Of a stretch of 64,000 bases of DNA, positions 50,318 through 59,630 are shown in pieces; the first letter of the stretch is position 1; each line of letters begins with the position of its first letter. The notes beneath the pieces are model-generated. The model worked only from the letters and a program-made list of their open reading frames with translations. It was not told where the DNA came from and did no database searches. The stretch comes from JAUWCL01 sp964599375 (lineage in GTDB: Bacteria > Krumholzibacteriota > Krumholzibacteriia > Krumholzibacteriales > Krumholzibacteriaceae). Position numbers and translations under genes: made by a program. Where the stretch lies: assembly GCA_964599375.1 (NCBI GenBank), contig CAZREW010000008.1, forward strand, positions 1-64,000, given 5' to 3'.

Positions 50318-51577
50318 ATGCATTATTCACTGGCAATAGCACTCAGGTACCTGCGGGCCAGGCGACGAAGCGGGTTCGTGTCGCGGGTGACGATGATAGC
50401 GATCGGGGGCACGCTGGTCGGCGTGTCCGTGCTGATAATCGTCCTCTCGCTGATGAACGGGTTCGAAAGCGAGCTGCGCAGCCGGATAATCGAGTTCAAC
50501 ACGCATGTCATAGTGTTCGCCAGCCTTCCGAGCTCATGGGCTGGCATCGACAGCGTAACAACGATCGTCGAGGGAGTTGAAGGGGTCAAGGCGGCGTCCC
50601 CGTTCGTCAGAGGCGAGGCGCTGCTCTTCTACGAGCTGATCCCGGGCATGAGGGTCAAGACCAAGGGCGTTATCGTGAAGGGAGTCGACATCGATGCCGA
50701 GCGGAACGTCTCTGCGGTTGTCGATTCGTTCGTCCCGCCGATCAGGTCGTTTTCGTCGACAGGATTCGAGGACGGCAGGGATCTGCCGGGGATAGTGATA
50801 GGGCAGGATCTCGGCGACGACCTCAAGGTCTACCTCGGCGAGGTGATCACGCTGGTCAGCGCGCCGGCCGAGATGCGAATGGGAGAGATACAGCCAAGGA
50901 CGAGGGATTTCCGCGTGCTCGGGTTCTTCAAGACCGGCGTATTCGAATTCGATTCGCGTTTTGCCTATATAGATATCCGCCAGGCAGAGGATTTCTTCGA
51001 TTTCGAGGCATCGACCAGGGGGATAGGAGTCCGCACATCCGACATCTGGAAGGCGGCGGAGACCGAGGCGCGGATCGAAAAAAGACTCGAGCGCAGCGGT
51101 ACCTACGGGATGAACAACTGGATAAGGATGAACAGGAACCTCTTCAGCTACATAAAAGTGGAGAAGATCCTCATGTTCCTGCTGCTGACGCTCATCATAC
51201 TCATCGCCGCGTTCAACCTCGTTGGTATGCTGACGATGGTTATCATGGAGAAGCGAAGCGAGATAGGGATACTCAGGTCGATGGGAGCCTCTTCGAGGGG
51301 GATCATGTCGATATTCATGATGGAAGGGACGATCATCGGGGCGCTCGGGACCGTTCTGGGAGTGGCGGCCGGGCTCGGTATCTGCGCCCTGCTCTCGGCG
51401 GTCAAGCTCGACCTCCCCGCGGACGTCTATTTCATCAATACTCTCCCGGTCGCCGTGAAGGCCCTTGACGTGACCATGGTCTCGGCCGCCGCCCTGCTGA
51501 TATCCTTCGCGGCGACGCTGTATCCGAGCTGGGAGGCCTGCAACCTGTCCCCGCTTGATGCGATCAGGTACGATTGA
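50318..51577 (+). CDS. lolC: Lipoprotein-releasing ABC transporter permease LolC/E
   Basis: A 419-residue FtsX/MacB-fold permease. The first helix is at RVTMIAIGGTLVGVSVLIIVLSLMNGFESELRSRI, containing the LolC/E-typical LMNGFE. A large periplasmic domain covers about 50-270. Three more helices follow (ILMFLLLTLIILIAAFN; TIIGALGTVLGVAAGLGICALL; MVSAAALLISFAATLYPSWEA). The C-terminus CNLSPLDAIRYD is the usual ending. It extracts mature lipoproteins from the inner membrane. Only one LolC/E-type gene is present, so the complex may be a homodimer (LolF-like). lolD follows after 69 bp, with its own candidate promoter. Confidence 0.88.
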   Translation: MHYSLAIALRYLRARRRSGFVSRVTMIAIGGTLVGVSVLIIVLSLMNGFESELRSRIIEFNTHVIVFASLPSSWAGIDSVTTIVEGVEGVKAASPFVRGEALLFYELIPGMRVKTKGVIVKGVDIDAERNVSAVVDSFVPPIRSFSSTGFEDGRDLPGIVIGQDLGDDLKVYLGEVITLVSAPAEMRMGEIQPRTRDFRVLGFFKTGVFEFDSRFAYIDIRQAEDFFDFEASTRGIGVRTSDIWKAAETEARIEKRLERSGTYGMNNWIRMNRNLFSYIKVEKILMFLLLTLIILIAAFNLVGMLTMVIMEKRSEIGILRSMGASSRGIMSIFMMEGTIIGALGTVLGVAAGLGICALLSAVKLDLPADVYFINTLPVAVKALDVTMVSAAALLISFAATLYPSWEACNLSPLDAIRYD

Positions 51578-51599
51578 CCGGCCGCCGGCCCGCACGCCA

Positions 51600-51628
51600 T
51601 TGCCCGGAGAGGCGCAGTAACGTATATT
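51600..51628 (+). promoter_or_regulatory. Internal promoter upstream of lolD
   Basis: TTGCCC (51600-51605) is followed after exactly 17 bp by TATATT (51623-51628). It has the same -35 as the promoter at 26156. Transcription would begin near 51635, just before the lolD Shine-Dalgarno, and could give extra expression of lolD-mcsA-mcsB-clpC. Confidence 0.5.
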
Positions 51629-51646
51629 CCAGGTGGGTGAGATGTC

Positions 51647-52327
51647 ATGATCGTACTCAGCGCTGAAAATGTGACGAAGAGCTTCATGAGCCGCAAGGGA
51701 GAGATCGAGGTCCTCAGGGGGATAGACCTCGATGTGGAAAGCGGAGAAGTCGTAGCGATACTCGGCGCCTCGGGCGCCGGCAAGTCGACTCTGCTTCACG
51801 TTCTCGGGACGCTCGATCTTCCGGACAGCGGCCAGATACTGATCAGGGGGAAGGATCCGTTCTCGGTCCCGGACAGGGAGCTCAACTCGATAAGGAACAG
51901 GGACCTCGGGTTCGTGTTCCAGTTTCACTACCTGCTCCCCGAGTTCGATGCCCTCGAGAACGTCATGATGCCCGCGGTCCTCAGAAGCGGGACGGATCAC
52001 GGCTCGCAGGACAGGGCCGCCAGCCTGCTCGCGGAGGTCGGGCTCGCCGAGAGGCTGACTCACAGGCCCGCCGAGCTTTCCGGAGGCGAACAGCAGCGCG
52101 TAGCCATGGCAAGGGCCCTTATGAACGATCCCGCGATCGTGCTTGCCGATGAGCCCTCGGGGAATCTCGACGACGCCAACAGCGAGATGCTGCATTCTCT
52201 CATACTCGAACTGAGCCGGTCGAAGAACCAGACGTTCGTCGTGGTCACTCACAAGAGGGAACTCCTCGACAGGGCCGACCGCGGCTTCGTGCTCGAAGGG
52301 GGAAAGCTCGTGCCGGCTGGGCGGTAA
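51647..52327 (+). CDS. lolD: Lipoprotein-releasing ABC transporter ATPase LolD
   Basis: A 226-residue ABC ATPase. Walker A is LGASGAGKSTLLHVLG, the signature motif is LSGGEQQRVAMARALM, and Walker B is PAIVLADEPSGNLDD. It belongs to the MacB/LolD/FtsE group, with FVFQFHYLLPEFDALENVMMP typical of LolD. It powers the LolC/E-type permease encoded upstream. The ATG at 51647 has GGTGAG 5 nt upstream. The gene ends 4 bp before mcsA, linking lipoprotein sorting and protein quality control in one operon. Confidence 0.9.
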   Translation: MIVLSAENVTKSFMSRKGEIEVLRGIDLDVESGEVVAILGASGAGKSTLLHVLGTLDLPDSGQILIRGKDPFSVPDRELNSIRNRDLGFVFQFHYLLPEFDALENVMMPAVLRSGTDHGSQDRAASLLAEVGLAERLTHRPAELSGGEQQRVAMARALMNDPAIVLADEPSGNLDDANSEMLHSLILELSRSKNQTFVVVTHKRELLDRADRGFVLEGGKLVPAGR

Positions 52328-52331
52328 AGAC

Positions 52332-52835
52332 ATGAAATGCCAGTTCTGCGGGAAAGAGGCTGCGACTCTTCACTTCACAAATGTCGTCGGCAACGACATC
52401 CAGAAGATCCATATATGCAGGGCCTGCGCGCAGGCCAAAGGATTCGACAGCCTCAAGAACAGTAATTTCGAGAAGAACGACCTGCTGGTCGGGCTCGTGG
52501 GAAGCGTCTCTCAGGAGCAGGGCGACAGAAAACGCAGGTGCGAACATTGCGGCAGGACCTATGAGGCCTTCAGCAAGTCGGCAGGCCTCGGGTGTTCTAA
52601 ATGCTATGATTCGTTCGGCGAGGATATCGCCAATGTCCTCAAAAGAATACACGGTAACGCGAGGCACCTCGGCAAGTCTCCCCGCAGGTACTGCACCGAT
52701 AAGGTCAACGCGAGGCGGAGGATCCGGGCGCTCGAGGATGAGCTCAGGATATCGGTGGAACTGGAGAACTACGAGAGAGCGGCGCACCTGCGAGACGAGA
52801 TCGCCGACCTCAGAAAAGGGGTGGACAGGAGTTGA
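52332..52835 (+). CDS. mcsA: McsA, zinc-finger activator of the arginine kinase
   Basis: A 167-residue protein with two pairs of CxxC at each end of the N-terminal half: CQFCGKEA, CRACAQAKG, then CEHCGRTY and CSKCYDSFG, the McsA zinc sites. The C-terminal UVR motif is LEDELRISVELENYERAAHLRDEIADL, quoted in part. In Firmicutes McsA activates McsB and binds ClpC. The stop overlaps the TTG start of mcsB, so the two are coupled. The match in gene order (mcsA-mcsB-clpC) supports the call strongly. Confidence 0.9.
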   Translation: MKCQFCGKEAATLHFTNVVGNDIQKIHICRACAQAKGFDSLKNSNFEKNDLLVGLVGSVSQEQGDRKRRCEHCGRTYEAFSKSAGLGCSKCYDSFGEDIANVLKRIHGNARHLGKSPRRYCTDKVNARRRIRALEDELRISVELENYERAAHLRDEIADLRKGVDRS

Positions 52836-53893
52836 AGCAGAAGGAGCTGCAGATGCTTCTGAAAGCCCCTCCGTCCTGGCTCACCGAAGGAGGCGAGGAG
52901 AGCGAGCTTGTGCTCTCGACCAGGATCAGGCTGGCGCGGAACATAGAGGGGATGACTTTCACCCACTGCGCCGCCGCCTCCGAGCTGGAGGCGGTGCGCT
53001 TAGAGGCGGCGGGCGCGCTAGAGAACGCCCCGTCGATGAAGGACTCGGTCTTTATCGACATGAACGACACCACCGAGCAGGACCGGATGATACTAGCCGA
53101 GCGCATGCTGATATCGCACGGCATGGTCAGCGTCTCCACCAACCGCGCTCTGGCCGTGGTAACTGGCGAGAAGCTCAGCGCGATGATAAACGAGGAGGAC
53201 CATCTGAGGCTTCAGTCGTTCGAGGCGGGGCTTGCCCTCGGCGAGGCCTTCGAACGGGTCAGCCGACTGGACGACGAGCTTGACGGGAGCCTCGAATTCG
53301 CGTTTTCCGACAGGTATGGATACCTGACCGCCTGCGCCACCAATGTCGGGACCGGGCTGAGGGTCTCGGCCATGCTCCATCTCCCCGGGCTGGTCCACAA
53401 CGGGGACATAAGACAGGTCTCGGATGGCCTTAGACACGTAAGATTAAGTGTAAGAGGTAGTTATGGCGAGGGTAGCGAGGTGGTGGGAAATTTCTTCCAG
53501 ATATCGAACTCGATCACCCTCGGGCTCTCCGAATCGGATACCGTCAAGAATATGGACGCGCATATACGTAAAGTGCTCGAATTCGAGAAGAAAGCGCGCG
53601 AGAGCCTCCTTAAAGAGGCACGGAGTTTGCTCGAAGACAGGATATGGAGAGCCCTGGGCCTCCTCAGGAACGCGAGGATACTCGATTCCAGGGAGGCGAT
53701 GGGGCTTATATCGTCAGTCCGTCTCGGTGTCGGCCTCGGGATGGTCACCGATGTCGGGCTGTCCGATCTCAACGAGATGCTGATAATGATCCAGCCGATG
53801 CATCTCCAGATGCTCTCCGGAAAGGTCATGGGACCTGAGGAGCGGGACAGGGGCAGGGCTGATTACATCAGGTCGAGGCTGAAGGCGTCCTGA
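52832..53893 (+). CDS. mcsB: Protein arginine kinase McsB
   Basis: A 353-residue kinase that phosphorylates arginine side chains and marks proteins for ClpC. The phosphagen-kinase-like catalytic core is visible: LVLSTRIRLARNIEGMTF, LAVVTGEKLSAMINEEDHLRLQ, and RLSVRGSYGEGSEVVGNFFQISN, each quoted in part. The C-terminal part has EERDRGRADYI, which fits the RDXXRA phosphoarginine-sensing motif known in McsB. It starts at TTG overlapping mcsA and is followed after 39 bp by clpC. No ctsR repressor gene is present, unlike the Firmicutes operon. Confidence 0.92.
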   Translation: MKQKELQMLLKAPPSWLTEGGEESELVLSTRIRLARNIEGMTFTHCAAASELEAVRLEAAGALENAPSMKDSVFIDMNDTTEQDRMILAERMLISHGMVSVSTNRALAVVTGEKLSAMINEEDHLRLQSFEAGLALGEAFERVSRLDDELDGSLEFAFSDRYGYLTACATNVGTGLRVSAMLHLPGLVHNGDIRQVSDGLRHVRLSVRGSYGEGSEVVGNFFQISNSITLGLSESDTVKNMDAHIRKVLEFEKKARESLLKEARSLLEDRIWRALGLLRNARILDSREAMGLISSVRLGVGLGMVTDVGLSDLNEMLIMIQPMHLQMLSGKVMGPEERDRGRADYIRSRLKAS

Positions 53894-53932
53894 AGGCGCC
53901 GGGTCCGCCTGGGGAAAGGAAGACCGGGACAC

Positions 53933-56419
53933 ATGAACGACAAGTTCACAGAGCGGGTCAGAAAGGTCATATACCTAGCGCGCGACGAAGCGAACAGGCT
54001 GCAGCACGATTACATAGGGACGGAGCACCTGCTGCTCGGCATCGTCCGCGAAGGAGAGGGTATAGCGGCACGCGTACTGCTGAAGCTCGATCTCGACCTC
54101 GACCAGATCCAGCAGGCTATCGAGAATATCGTCAGGCCGAGCGGAGATACGCTCACGCTGGGCGAAGTTCCGCTAACTCCGAGGGGCAAGCGGGTCCTCG
54201 AGCTTTCGATCGAGGAGGCGAGGCTGCTCGGCCACAACTATGTCGGCACCGAGCATCTTCTGCTCGGGCTTATCCGGGAAGGTGAAGGGGTCGCCGCGCG
54301 TGTCCTTCTCGAGCTCGGCGTCGACCGCAAGCGCGTCCGCGAGGAGATCATGAAGATGATCCACCAGGGCGGCGCCGGACGCGGATCGGAGAGAGGGAAG
54401 CCGGCAAAAAGCGAGACCCCTACCCTTGACCAGTTCGGCAGGGACCTCACCCAGCTCGCCAGGGACAACAAACTCGACCCGATCATCGGCAGGGACAAGG
54501 AGATCGGCAGGATCACGCAGATACTGTGCAGGAGGAAGAAGAACAACCCGGTCCTTATCGGGGAGCCCGGAGTGGGCAAGACGGCTATCATCGAGGGCCT
54601 GGCCCAGAAGATAATCGCCAACAAGGTGCCCGAGCTGCTGAAGGACAAGAGGATCACGACGCTAGACCTTGCATCTGTCGTAGCGGGAACGAAATACAGA
54701 GGGCAATTCGAGGAACGTCTTAAGAACATAATCACCGAGATCCGCGATAACGACCAGATAATAATCTTCATCGACGAGATCCACACGATCGTCGGGGCCG
54801 GCGGGGCCGAAGGCGCCATCGACGCTTCGAACATGCTCAAGCCGGCGCTGGCCAGGGGCGAGATACAGTGCATCGGGGCGACGACCCTCGACGAGTACCG
54901 CAAGCACATCGAGAAGGACGGCGCTCTCGAGCGCAGGTTCCAGTCGATCATAATCAATCCGCCCACCGAAGACGAGACGATCCAGATCATACTCGGGCTT
55001 CGCGACAAGTACGAGGCCCACCACAGGACGAAATTCACAGACGACGCCATACATCAGGCCGTTCATCTCTCCCAGAGGTACGTGCAGGGGCGCTTCCTGC
55101 CTGACAAGGCGATAGACGTGATCGACGAGGCGGGCGCAAGGGCGAGGCTGTCGGTCACGACGATCCCCGAGGAGCTGCGGATGATGGAGAAGCGGATCGA
55201 GGAGATATCCAAGGAGAAGGAATCATCGATCCACGCGCAGGAGTTCGAGAAGGCCGCGGCGTTCAGGGACCAGGAAAAGGAGCTCCGTGCGAGCCTGAAG
55301 GAGAGGCACAGGGAATGGGCCGAATCGAGGCGGGAGAGCGAATCTGTCGTGACGGCGAAGGATGTAGCCAGTGTTATCTCCGATATGACGGGTATCCCGG
55401 TCTCGGACGTCGAGGAGGAGGAGACCGTCAAGCTCCTCAATCTCGAGGACGAGCTTCGCAAGCGGGTCGTCGGCCAGGAACCCGCCCTTACGGCGGTCGC
55501 GAGGGCCGTTAGGAGGAACAGGGCGGGTCTGCGCGATCCGCGCAGGCCGATCGGCTCGTTCGTCTTTCTCGGCCCGACTGGGGTGGGAAAGACGGAGCTG
55601 GCGAGGACGCTCTCTGCCACACTCTTCGAGAGCGAGGACGCGCTGATCCAGATAGACATGTCGGAGTACATGGAGAAGTTCGCCATCTCGAGGCTCGTCG
55701 GCGCTCCTCCGGGATACGTCGGATACGAGGAGGGAGGGCAGCTCACAGAGAAGGTAAGGCGCAAGCCTTACTCCGTCGTGCTGCTCGACGAGATCGAAAA
55801 GGCCCATCCGGACGTCTTCAACCTCCTCCTGCAGATCCTCGAGGAGGGGAGCCTGACCGATTCTTTCGGCCGAAGGGTCGATTTCAAGAACACCGTCCTT
55901 ATAATGACCTCGAACGCTGGGGCGAAGGAAGTGAAAGGGACGAAGGGGATGGGCTTCGTGTCGGAGGACGGGAAGACCGATGCCGGGTACGACCACATGA
56001 AGAGCAAGATCATGGAGGCCACCAGGCAGATATTCAACCCCGAGTTCATCAACAGGATCGACGAGCTCATCGTCTTCAGGCAGCTCGATCGCGAGGACCT
56101 GATGGAGATCATCGATATTCTGCTCAAGGACCTCTACAGCAGGCTCGACGCGATGAATCTCGATTTCGAGATAACCGAGGAAGCGAAGGGGTTCATCCTC
56201 GACAGGGGTTTCGATCCGGCACTGGGCGCGAGACCGCTCAAGCGGGCGATCCAGAAGCTTCTCGAGGACCCGCTGAGCGAGAAGATGCTTGGCGGCGAGA
56301 TAAGCCGGAACGACACTCTGAAGATCACAGCGGATCCATCTTCAAAGGGCCTCATCTTCGTGGCCGAGCGCAAGAAGGCCGATTCATGCAGACCCGACGA
56401 GGTCCGGGCGCGAGAATAA
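53933..56419 (+). CDS. clpC: ATP-dependent unfoldase ClpC
   Basis: An 828-residue Hsp100 protein. Two Clp-N repeats occupy residues 1-145 (ERVRKVIYLARDEANRL; IGTEHLLLGIVREGEG and VGTEHLLLGLIREGEG). The first AAA+ domain has Walker A IGEPGVGKTAIIEGL. The middle domain carries a UVR-like segment (AQEFEKAAAFRDQEKELRAS), the feature that separates ClpC from ClpA and ClpB. The second AAA+ domain has LGPTGVGKTELARTL. In Firmicutes ClpC takes phosphoarginine-tagged substrates to ClpP. Both ATPase sites are intact. It is the last gene before a hairpin and a 240-bp gap. Confidence 0.95.
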   Translation: MNDKFTERVRKVIYLARDEANRLQHDYIGTEHLLLGIVREGEGIAARVLLKLDLDLDQIQQAIENIVRPSGDTLTLGEVPLTPRGKRVLELSIEEARLLGHNYVGTEHLLLGLIREGEGVAARVLLELGVDRKRVREEIMKMIHQGGAGRGSERGKPAKSETPTLDQFGRDLTQLARDNKLDPIIGRDKEIGRITQILCRRKKNNPVLIGEPGVGKTAIIEGLAQKIIANKVPELLKDKRITTLDLASVVAGTKYRGQFEERLKNIITEIRDNDQIIIFIDEIHTIVGAGGAEGAIDASNMLKPALARGEIQCIGATTLDEYRKHIEKDGALERRFQSIIINPPTEDETIQIILGLRDKYEAHHRTKFTDDAIHQAVHLSQRYVQGRFLPDKAIDVIDEAGARARLSVTTIPEELRMMEKRIEEISKEKESSIHAQEFEKAAAFRDQEKELRASLKERHREWAESRRESESVVTAKDVASVISDMTGIPVSDVEEEETVKLLNLEDELRKRVVGQEPALTAVARAVRRNRAGLRDPRRPIGSFVFLGPTGVGKTELARTLSATLFESEDALIQIDMSEYMEKFAISRLVGAPPGYVGYEEGGQLTEKVRRKPYSVVLLDEIEKAHPDVFNLLLQILEEGSLTDSFGRRVDFKNTVLIMTSNAGAKEVKGTKGMGFVSEDGKTDAGYDHMKSKIMEATRQIFNPEFINRIDELIVFRQLDREDLMEIIDILLKDLYSRLDAMNLDFEITEEAKGFILDRGFDPALGARPLKRAIQKLLEDPLSEKMLGGEISRNDTLKITADPSSKGLIFVAERKKADSCRPDEVRARE

Positions 56420-56456
56420 CTGGAACCGTGTAATCACAGAAACGTAACAGAGTACG

Positions 56457-56483
56457 GGCCCCGGGAATGATTCCCGGGGCCTT
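56457..56483 (+). terminator. Hairpin terminator after clpC
   Basis: GGCCCCGGGAA (56457-56467) pairs perfectly with TTCCCGGGGCC (56471-56481) around TGA, followed by only two T. The very GC-rich stem may be enough to pause transcription, but the T-run is poor. The remaining 180 bp to bamA contain no recognised gene or clear promoter. Confidence 0.5.
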
Positions 56484-56661
56484 CAAGGAAGCCGGAGAAA
56501 CGGGCTTTCCCCTGTGGCCCGGGTGTCATATCTTATATTGGCCCCCAGCCGCGGCGGGATCGCGGCCCACATTCTGCCCGGCTGGTCTTTTATCTTTGCA
56601 GGGTCTCAGGGGCTGTGATAGCATTCACCGGACCGAAATTCGGATGAACGGATAAGATACG

Positions 56662-58908
56662 ATGAGAACGTTTATTACAGCATTGCTTATTATCCTCGCG
56701 GCGTCGTCTCAGGCCCTTTCGATCGAGGTGGGGAGGATAGACGTCGAGGGCAATGTCTTCGTGGCAAAGACGAAGATCGTATCGATCCTCGGAGTGAAGG
56801 AAGGGGACATATTCGTAGCCGAGAAGGTCTCGCAGGGCATAAAGAGGCTGGTCAGGACGAAGGACTTCGCCGACGTGCAGGCCTATTATTCCGAGGAGGG
56901 GAGAAAGGCCGTGCTGACGATCGTCGTGGAGGAGTACCCGCGCGTAAAGGCGGTGGTCATCGAGGGGGCCCGCAAGATAAAGGAAAATGAGATAAGGGAC
57001 AAGATCTCTACCCGCGAGGGGTATTTCGCCCGCCCTGCGATGATCACGAGGGATATTACCGCGATCAGGGACCTCTATGCGGAGAAGGGTTACAACGGGG
57101 CGAAGATCGAGGTCGTCAGGACACCATCGCGGGAAGAGCACAAGATATACGTGACGTACAAGATAGATGAGGGCAAAAAGGTCAAGATCAATCATATAGA
57201 CGTGCTCGGGAACGGCGTCTTCAGCTCGAAGGAGATCCTGGGCGTGATGGAGAGCAAGCCCGATGCGTGGTACAGGGGAGGCGACTACAAGCCCAAGGTC
57301 CTCGAGGAGGACATCGGGAAGATCCTGACCCTCTACCGTGACGAGGGCTTCATAGACGCCACCGTAGCCATCGATCACATCGAGACGGTCCGGCAGGACC
57401 GTTACGTCGATATATACATCAGGATAGACGAGGGGCTCCGCTACTACGTAGGCGATATCTCGTTCAGCGGTAACAAGGAGATACCGGATAACCAGATCAA
57501 GAGCCTGATCGCCCTCGAGGAGGGGGATCCGTTCTCCATGCAGGGCATGGAGATGACCAACATGCAGATCAACTCGGTCTACTGGGAGAACGGTTATATC
57601 TGGAGCCGGGTGATCCCGAACCAGACGAAACGGCGCAGGATGATCGATCTCGATATCGAGATAATCGAGAACCAGCCAGCCTACATTCAGGAGATCAAGA
57701 TATCGGGGAACACCAAGACCTTCGAGAACGTTATCCGCCGCGAGCTCGATGTATTTCCGGGCGACAGGTTTATACTCCAGGACGTTCAGCGGAGCGTCCG
57801 CGACGTATTCCAGCTTGGATATTTCGCGGGGCCGCCGAAGATTGACACCGAGCCGGTCGGTAACGAGGGCGACATCAACCTGCTCCTCGAGGTCGAGGAG
57901 AAGCAGACGGGAAGCTTCAGGGCCGGGTTCGGATTCTCGCAGCTCAACAGGCTGACCGGTTTCCTCGGGATGCAGGAGAACAACTTCCTAGGCCGGGGGA
58001 AGACGATCGGGCTCGACTGGGAGTTCGGCAGGTACAAGAAGAACCTCAACATAAGGTACACGGAACCGTATTTCTTAGATACGAAGTGGTCGATGTCGGT
58101 CAGTCTGTTCGACTGGATACAGGACAGGATCAGCCAGCAGTACTACAGGGATACGAGAACGGGATTTTCCATACGAGGAGGGCGCGAGCTTCCTCTGCTC
58201 GACTACACGAGGTTCTTCCTCGGCTACAGGTTCGAGAAGGTCGACCTTTCCGATTTCGACTCGTCCTATCCCGAGAACGGATCGCTCAGGCAGGTCGACT
58301 GGCCCCTGAACAAGAGCACGGTCAGCCTCAGTCTGGTGAGGAACTCGACCGACAACCCGTTCCATCCCACGCGAGGGTCGGTCATAACGTGGAACACGGA
58401 ACTGGCCGGCGGCCCGTTCGGGGGGAACGTTCAGTTTATCAGGAACGACGCGGAAGTATCATGGTTCAAGCTTCTCTTCTGGAAGCTCACCTTCCATCTT
58501 GGACTCGAAGGAGCAGGCATCCACGGTTACGGTGGCTCGACAGTCCAGGATTACGAGAAGTTCCGACTCGGCGGAAACAGGACCTTCTCCCTGAGGGGGT
58601 ATGATTTCTATGAGGTAGTGCCGGAAGGGAACGACCCGTTCGTCGGCGGGACGTTCATGACGAAGATAACCCAGGAACTGGTCTTCCCGTTCTCCCAGAT
58701 GGTCTGGGGCCTCTTCTTCTATGACGTGGGCAACACGTGGAACTCGATGACCGAGGCCAATATATACAACATGAGGCGCGGGATCGGATTCGGGATAAGG
58801 ATCGAGATGCCGGGAATGGGCAATCTCGGTTTCGACTACGGTTACGGCTATGACAGGATCGGCGGGCCTTCGTGGGAGCCCCATTTCGCGTTCGGCACTT
58901 TCTTCTAA
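56662..58908 (+). CDS. bamA: Outer-membrane protein assembly factor BamA
   Basis: A 748-residue Omp85 protein that folds beta-barrels into the outer membrane. The signal peptide is MRTFITALLIILAASSQA. Five POTRA domains follow up to about residue 400, for example VGRIDVEGNVFVAKTKIVSIL, KVKINHIDVLGNGVFSSKEIL, and IQEIKISGNTKTFENVIRREL (quoted in parts). The barrel contains the conserved lid-lock motif in SLRGYDF (RGF/Y). It ends with HFAFGTFF, a C-terminal Phe. The region upstream has no strong Shine-Dalgarno. ompH (skp) follows after 71 bp, then the lipid A genes, an order shared by many diderms. Confidence 0.94.
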   Translation: MRTFITALLIILAASSQALSIEVGRIDVEGNVFVAKTKIVSILGVKEGDIFVAEKVSQGIKRLVRTKDFADVQAYYSEEGRKAVLTIVVEEYPRVKAVVIEGARKIKENEIRDKISTREGYFARPAMITRDITAIRDLYAEKGYNGAKIEVVRTPSREEHKIYVTYKIDEGKKVKINHIDVLGNGVFSSKEILGVMESKPDAWYRGGDYKPKVLEEDIGKILTLYRDEGFIDATVAIDHIETVRQDRYVDIYIRIDEGLRYYVGDISFSGNKEIPDNQIKSLIALEEGDPFSMQGMEMTNMQINSVYWENGYIWSRVIPNQTKRRRMIDLDIEIIENQPAYIQEIKISGNTKTFENVIRRELDVFPGDRFILQDVQRSVRDVFQLGYFAGPPKIDTEPVGNEGDINLLLEVEEKQTGSFRAGFGFSQLNRLTGFLGMQENNFLGRGKTIGLDWEFGRYKKNLNIRYTEPYFLDTKWSMSVSLFDWIQDRISQQYYRDTRTGFSIRGGRELPLLDYTRFFLGYRFEKVDLSDFDSSYPENGSLRQVDWPLNKSTVSLSLVRNSTDNPFHPTRGSVITWNTELAGGPFGGNVQFIRNDAEVSWFKLLFWKLTFHLGLEGAGIHGYGGSTVQDYEKFRLGGNRTFSLRGYDFYEVVPEGNDPFVGGTFMTKITQELVFPFSQMVWGLFFYDVGNTWNSMTEANIYNMRRGIGFGIRIEMPGMGNLGFDYGYGYDRIGGPSWEPHFAFGTFF

Positions 58909-58979
58909 AAAGTGTTTACGTTTCAGGAGAAGTCGTTTATTTTTCATGGAATCCGAAACAGGCTCAAAGGAGGAACGAT

Positions 58980-59516
58980 ATGTCAAGGTTCATAGTGATG
59001 GCACTGGCGCTCTGCGTGCTGGTGACGGCGGCCGCACCCGCATCAGCGGAAGTCAAGATAGGGTATATCGATACGGTCAAGATCTTCGCTAATTTCAAGG
59101 AGACCATAGAGGCCGAGGAGGTCTACAAGAAAGAGGTGGAGGCCTGGAAGAAGCAGGCTGAGGAGATGGAGGCCGACCTCGCCACGATGAGGGAAGAGAT
59201 CCAGAGCCAGAGCCTCATGCTCAGCGCGGAGAAACTCGCGGAAAAGAAGCTCGCCTTCGATCAGAAGATGAAGGAATACCAGAAGTATATGCAGGACATC
59301 TTCGGCGATACGGGGGAGGCCGCGAGGAGGAACAAGGAGCTTACCGAGCCTATCGTCGAGAAGATCAACGGTGTAATCGATATTTACGCAAAAGAACAGG
59401 GCTTTACGATGGTACTCGACTCATCACAGGGTGTAATCGTATACGCGGACTCTGAGATCGACATAACCGACAAGATCATCGAGAGACTCGGCTCGCAAAT
59501 GGATGCTGTGCAGTAA
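58980..59516 (+). CDS. skp: OmpH/Skp-family periplasmic chaperone
   Basis: A 178-residue exported chaperone for unfolded outer-membrane proteins. The signal peptide ends near PASA-EVKIGYIDT. The start of the mature protein (KIGYIDTVKIFANFKE) is the family signature. A long charged coiled coil (about residues 38-115) forms the tentacles, and a beta core follows (AKEQGFTMVLDSSQGVIVYAD). AGGAGG lies 6 nt before the ATG at 58980. Its place between bamA and lpxD is conserved among diderms. Confidence 0.9.
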   Translation: MSRFIVMALALCVLVTAAAPASAEVKIGYIDTVKIFANFKETIEAEEVYKKEVEAWKKQAEEMEADLATMREEIQSQSLMLSAEKLAEKKLAFDQKMKEYQKYMQDIFGDTGEAARRNKELTEPIVEKINGVIDIYAKEQGFTMVLDSSQGVIVYADSEIDITDKIIERLGSQMDAVQ

Positions 59517-59576
59517 GTTGCGCCGATCCATGTTTTCCGGGGGGGATAATATTATTTGCTTTTGCTGTAAACGGCG

Positions 59577-59582
59577 TATAAT
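59577..59582 (+). promoter_or_regulatory. Possible -10 box upstream of lpxD
   Basis: A consensus TATAAT (59577-59582) lies 48 nt before the lpxD ATG, in the longest gap of the ompH-lpx region. The -35 area has only TTTGCT (59555-59560), a poor match. Confidence 0.35.
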
Positions 59583-59630
59583 ATTGCCCGATGATTCGGG
59601 AATAGTGGCAGTAACGGAACGGTACAACGG

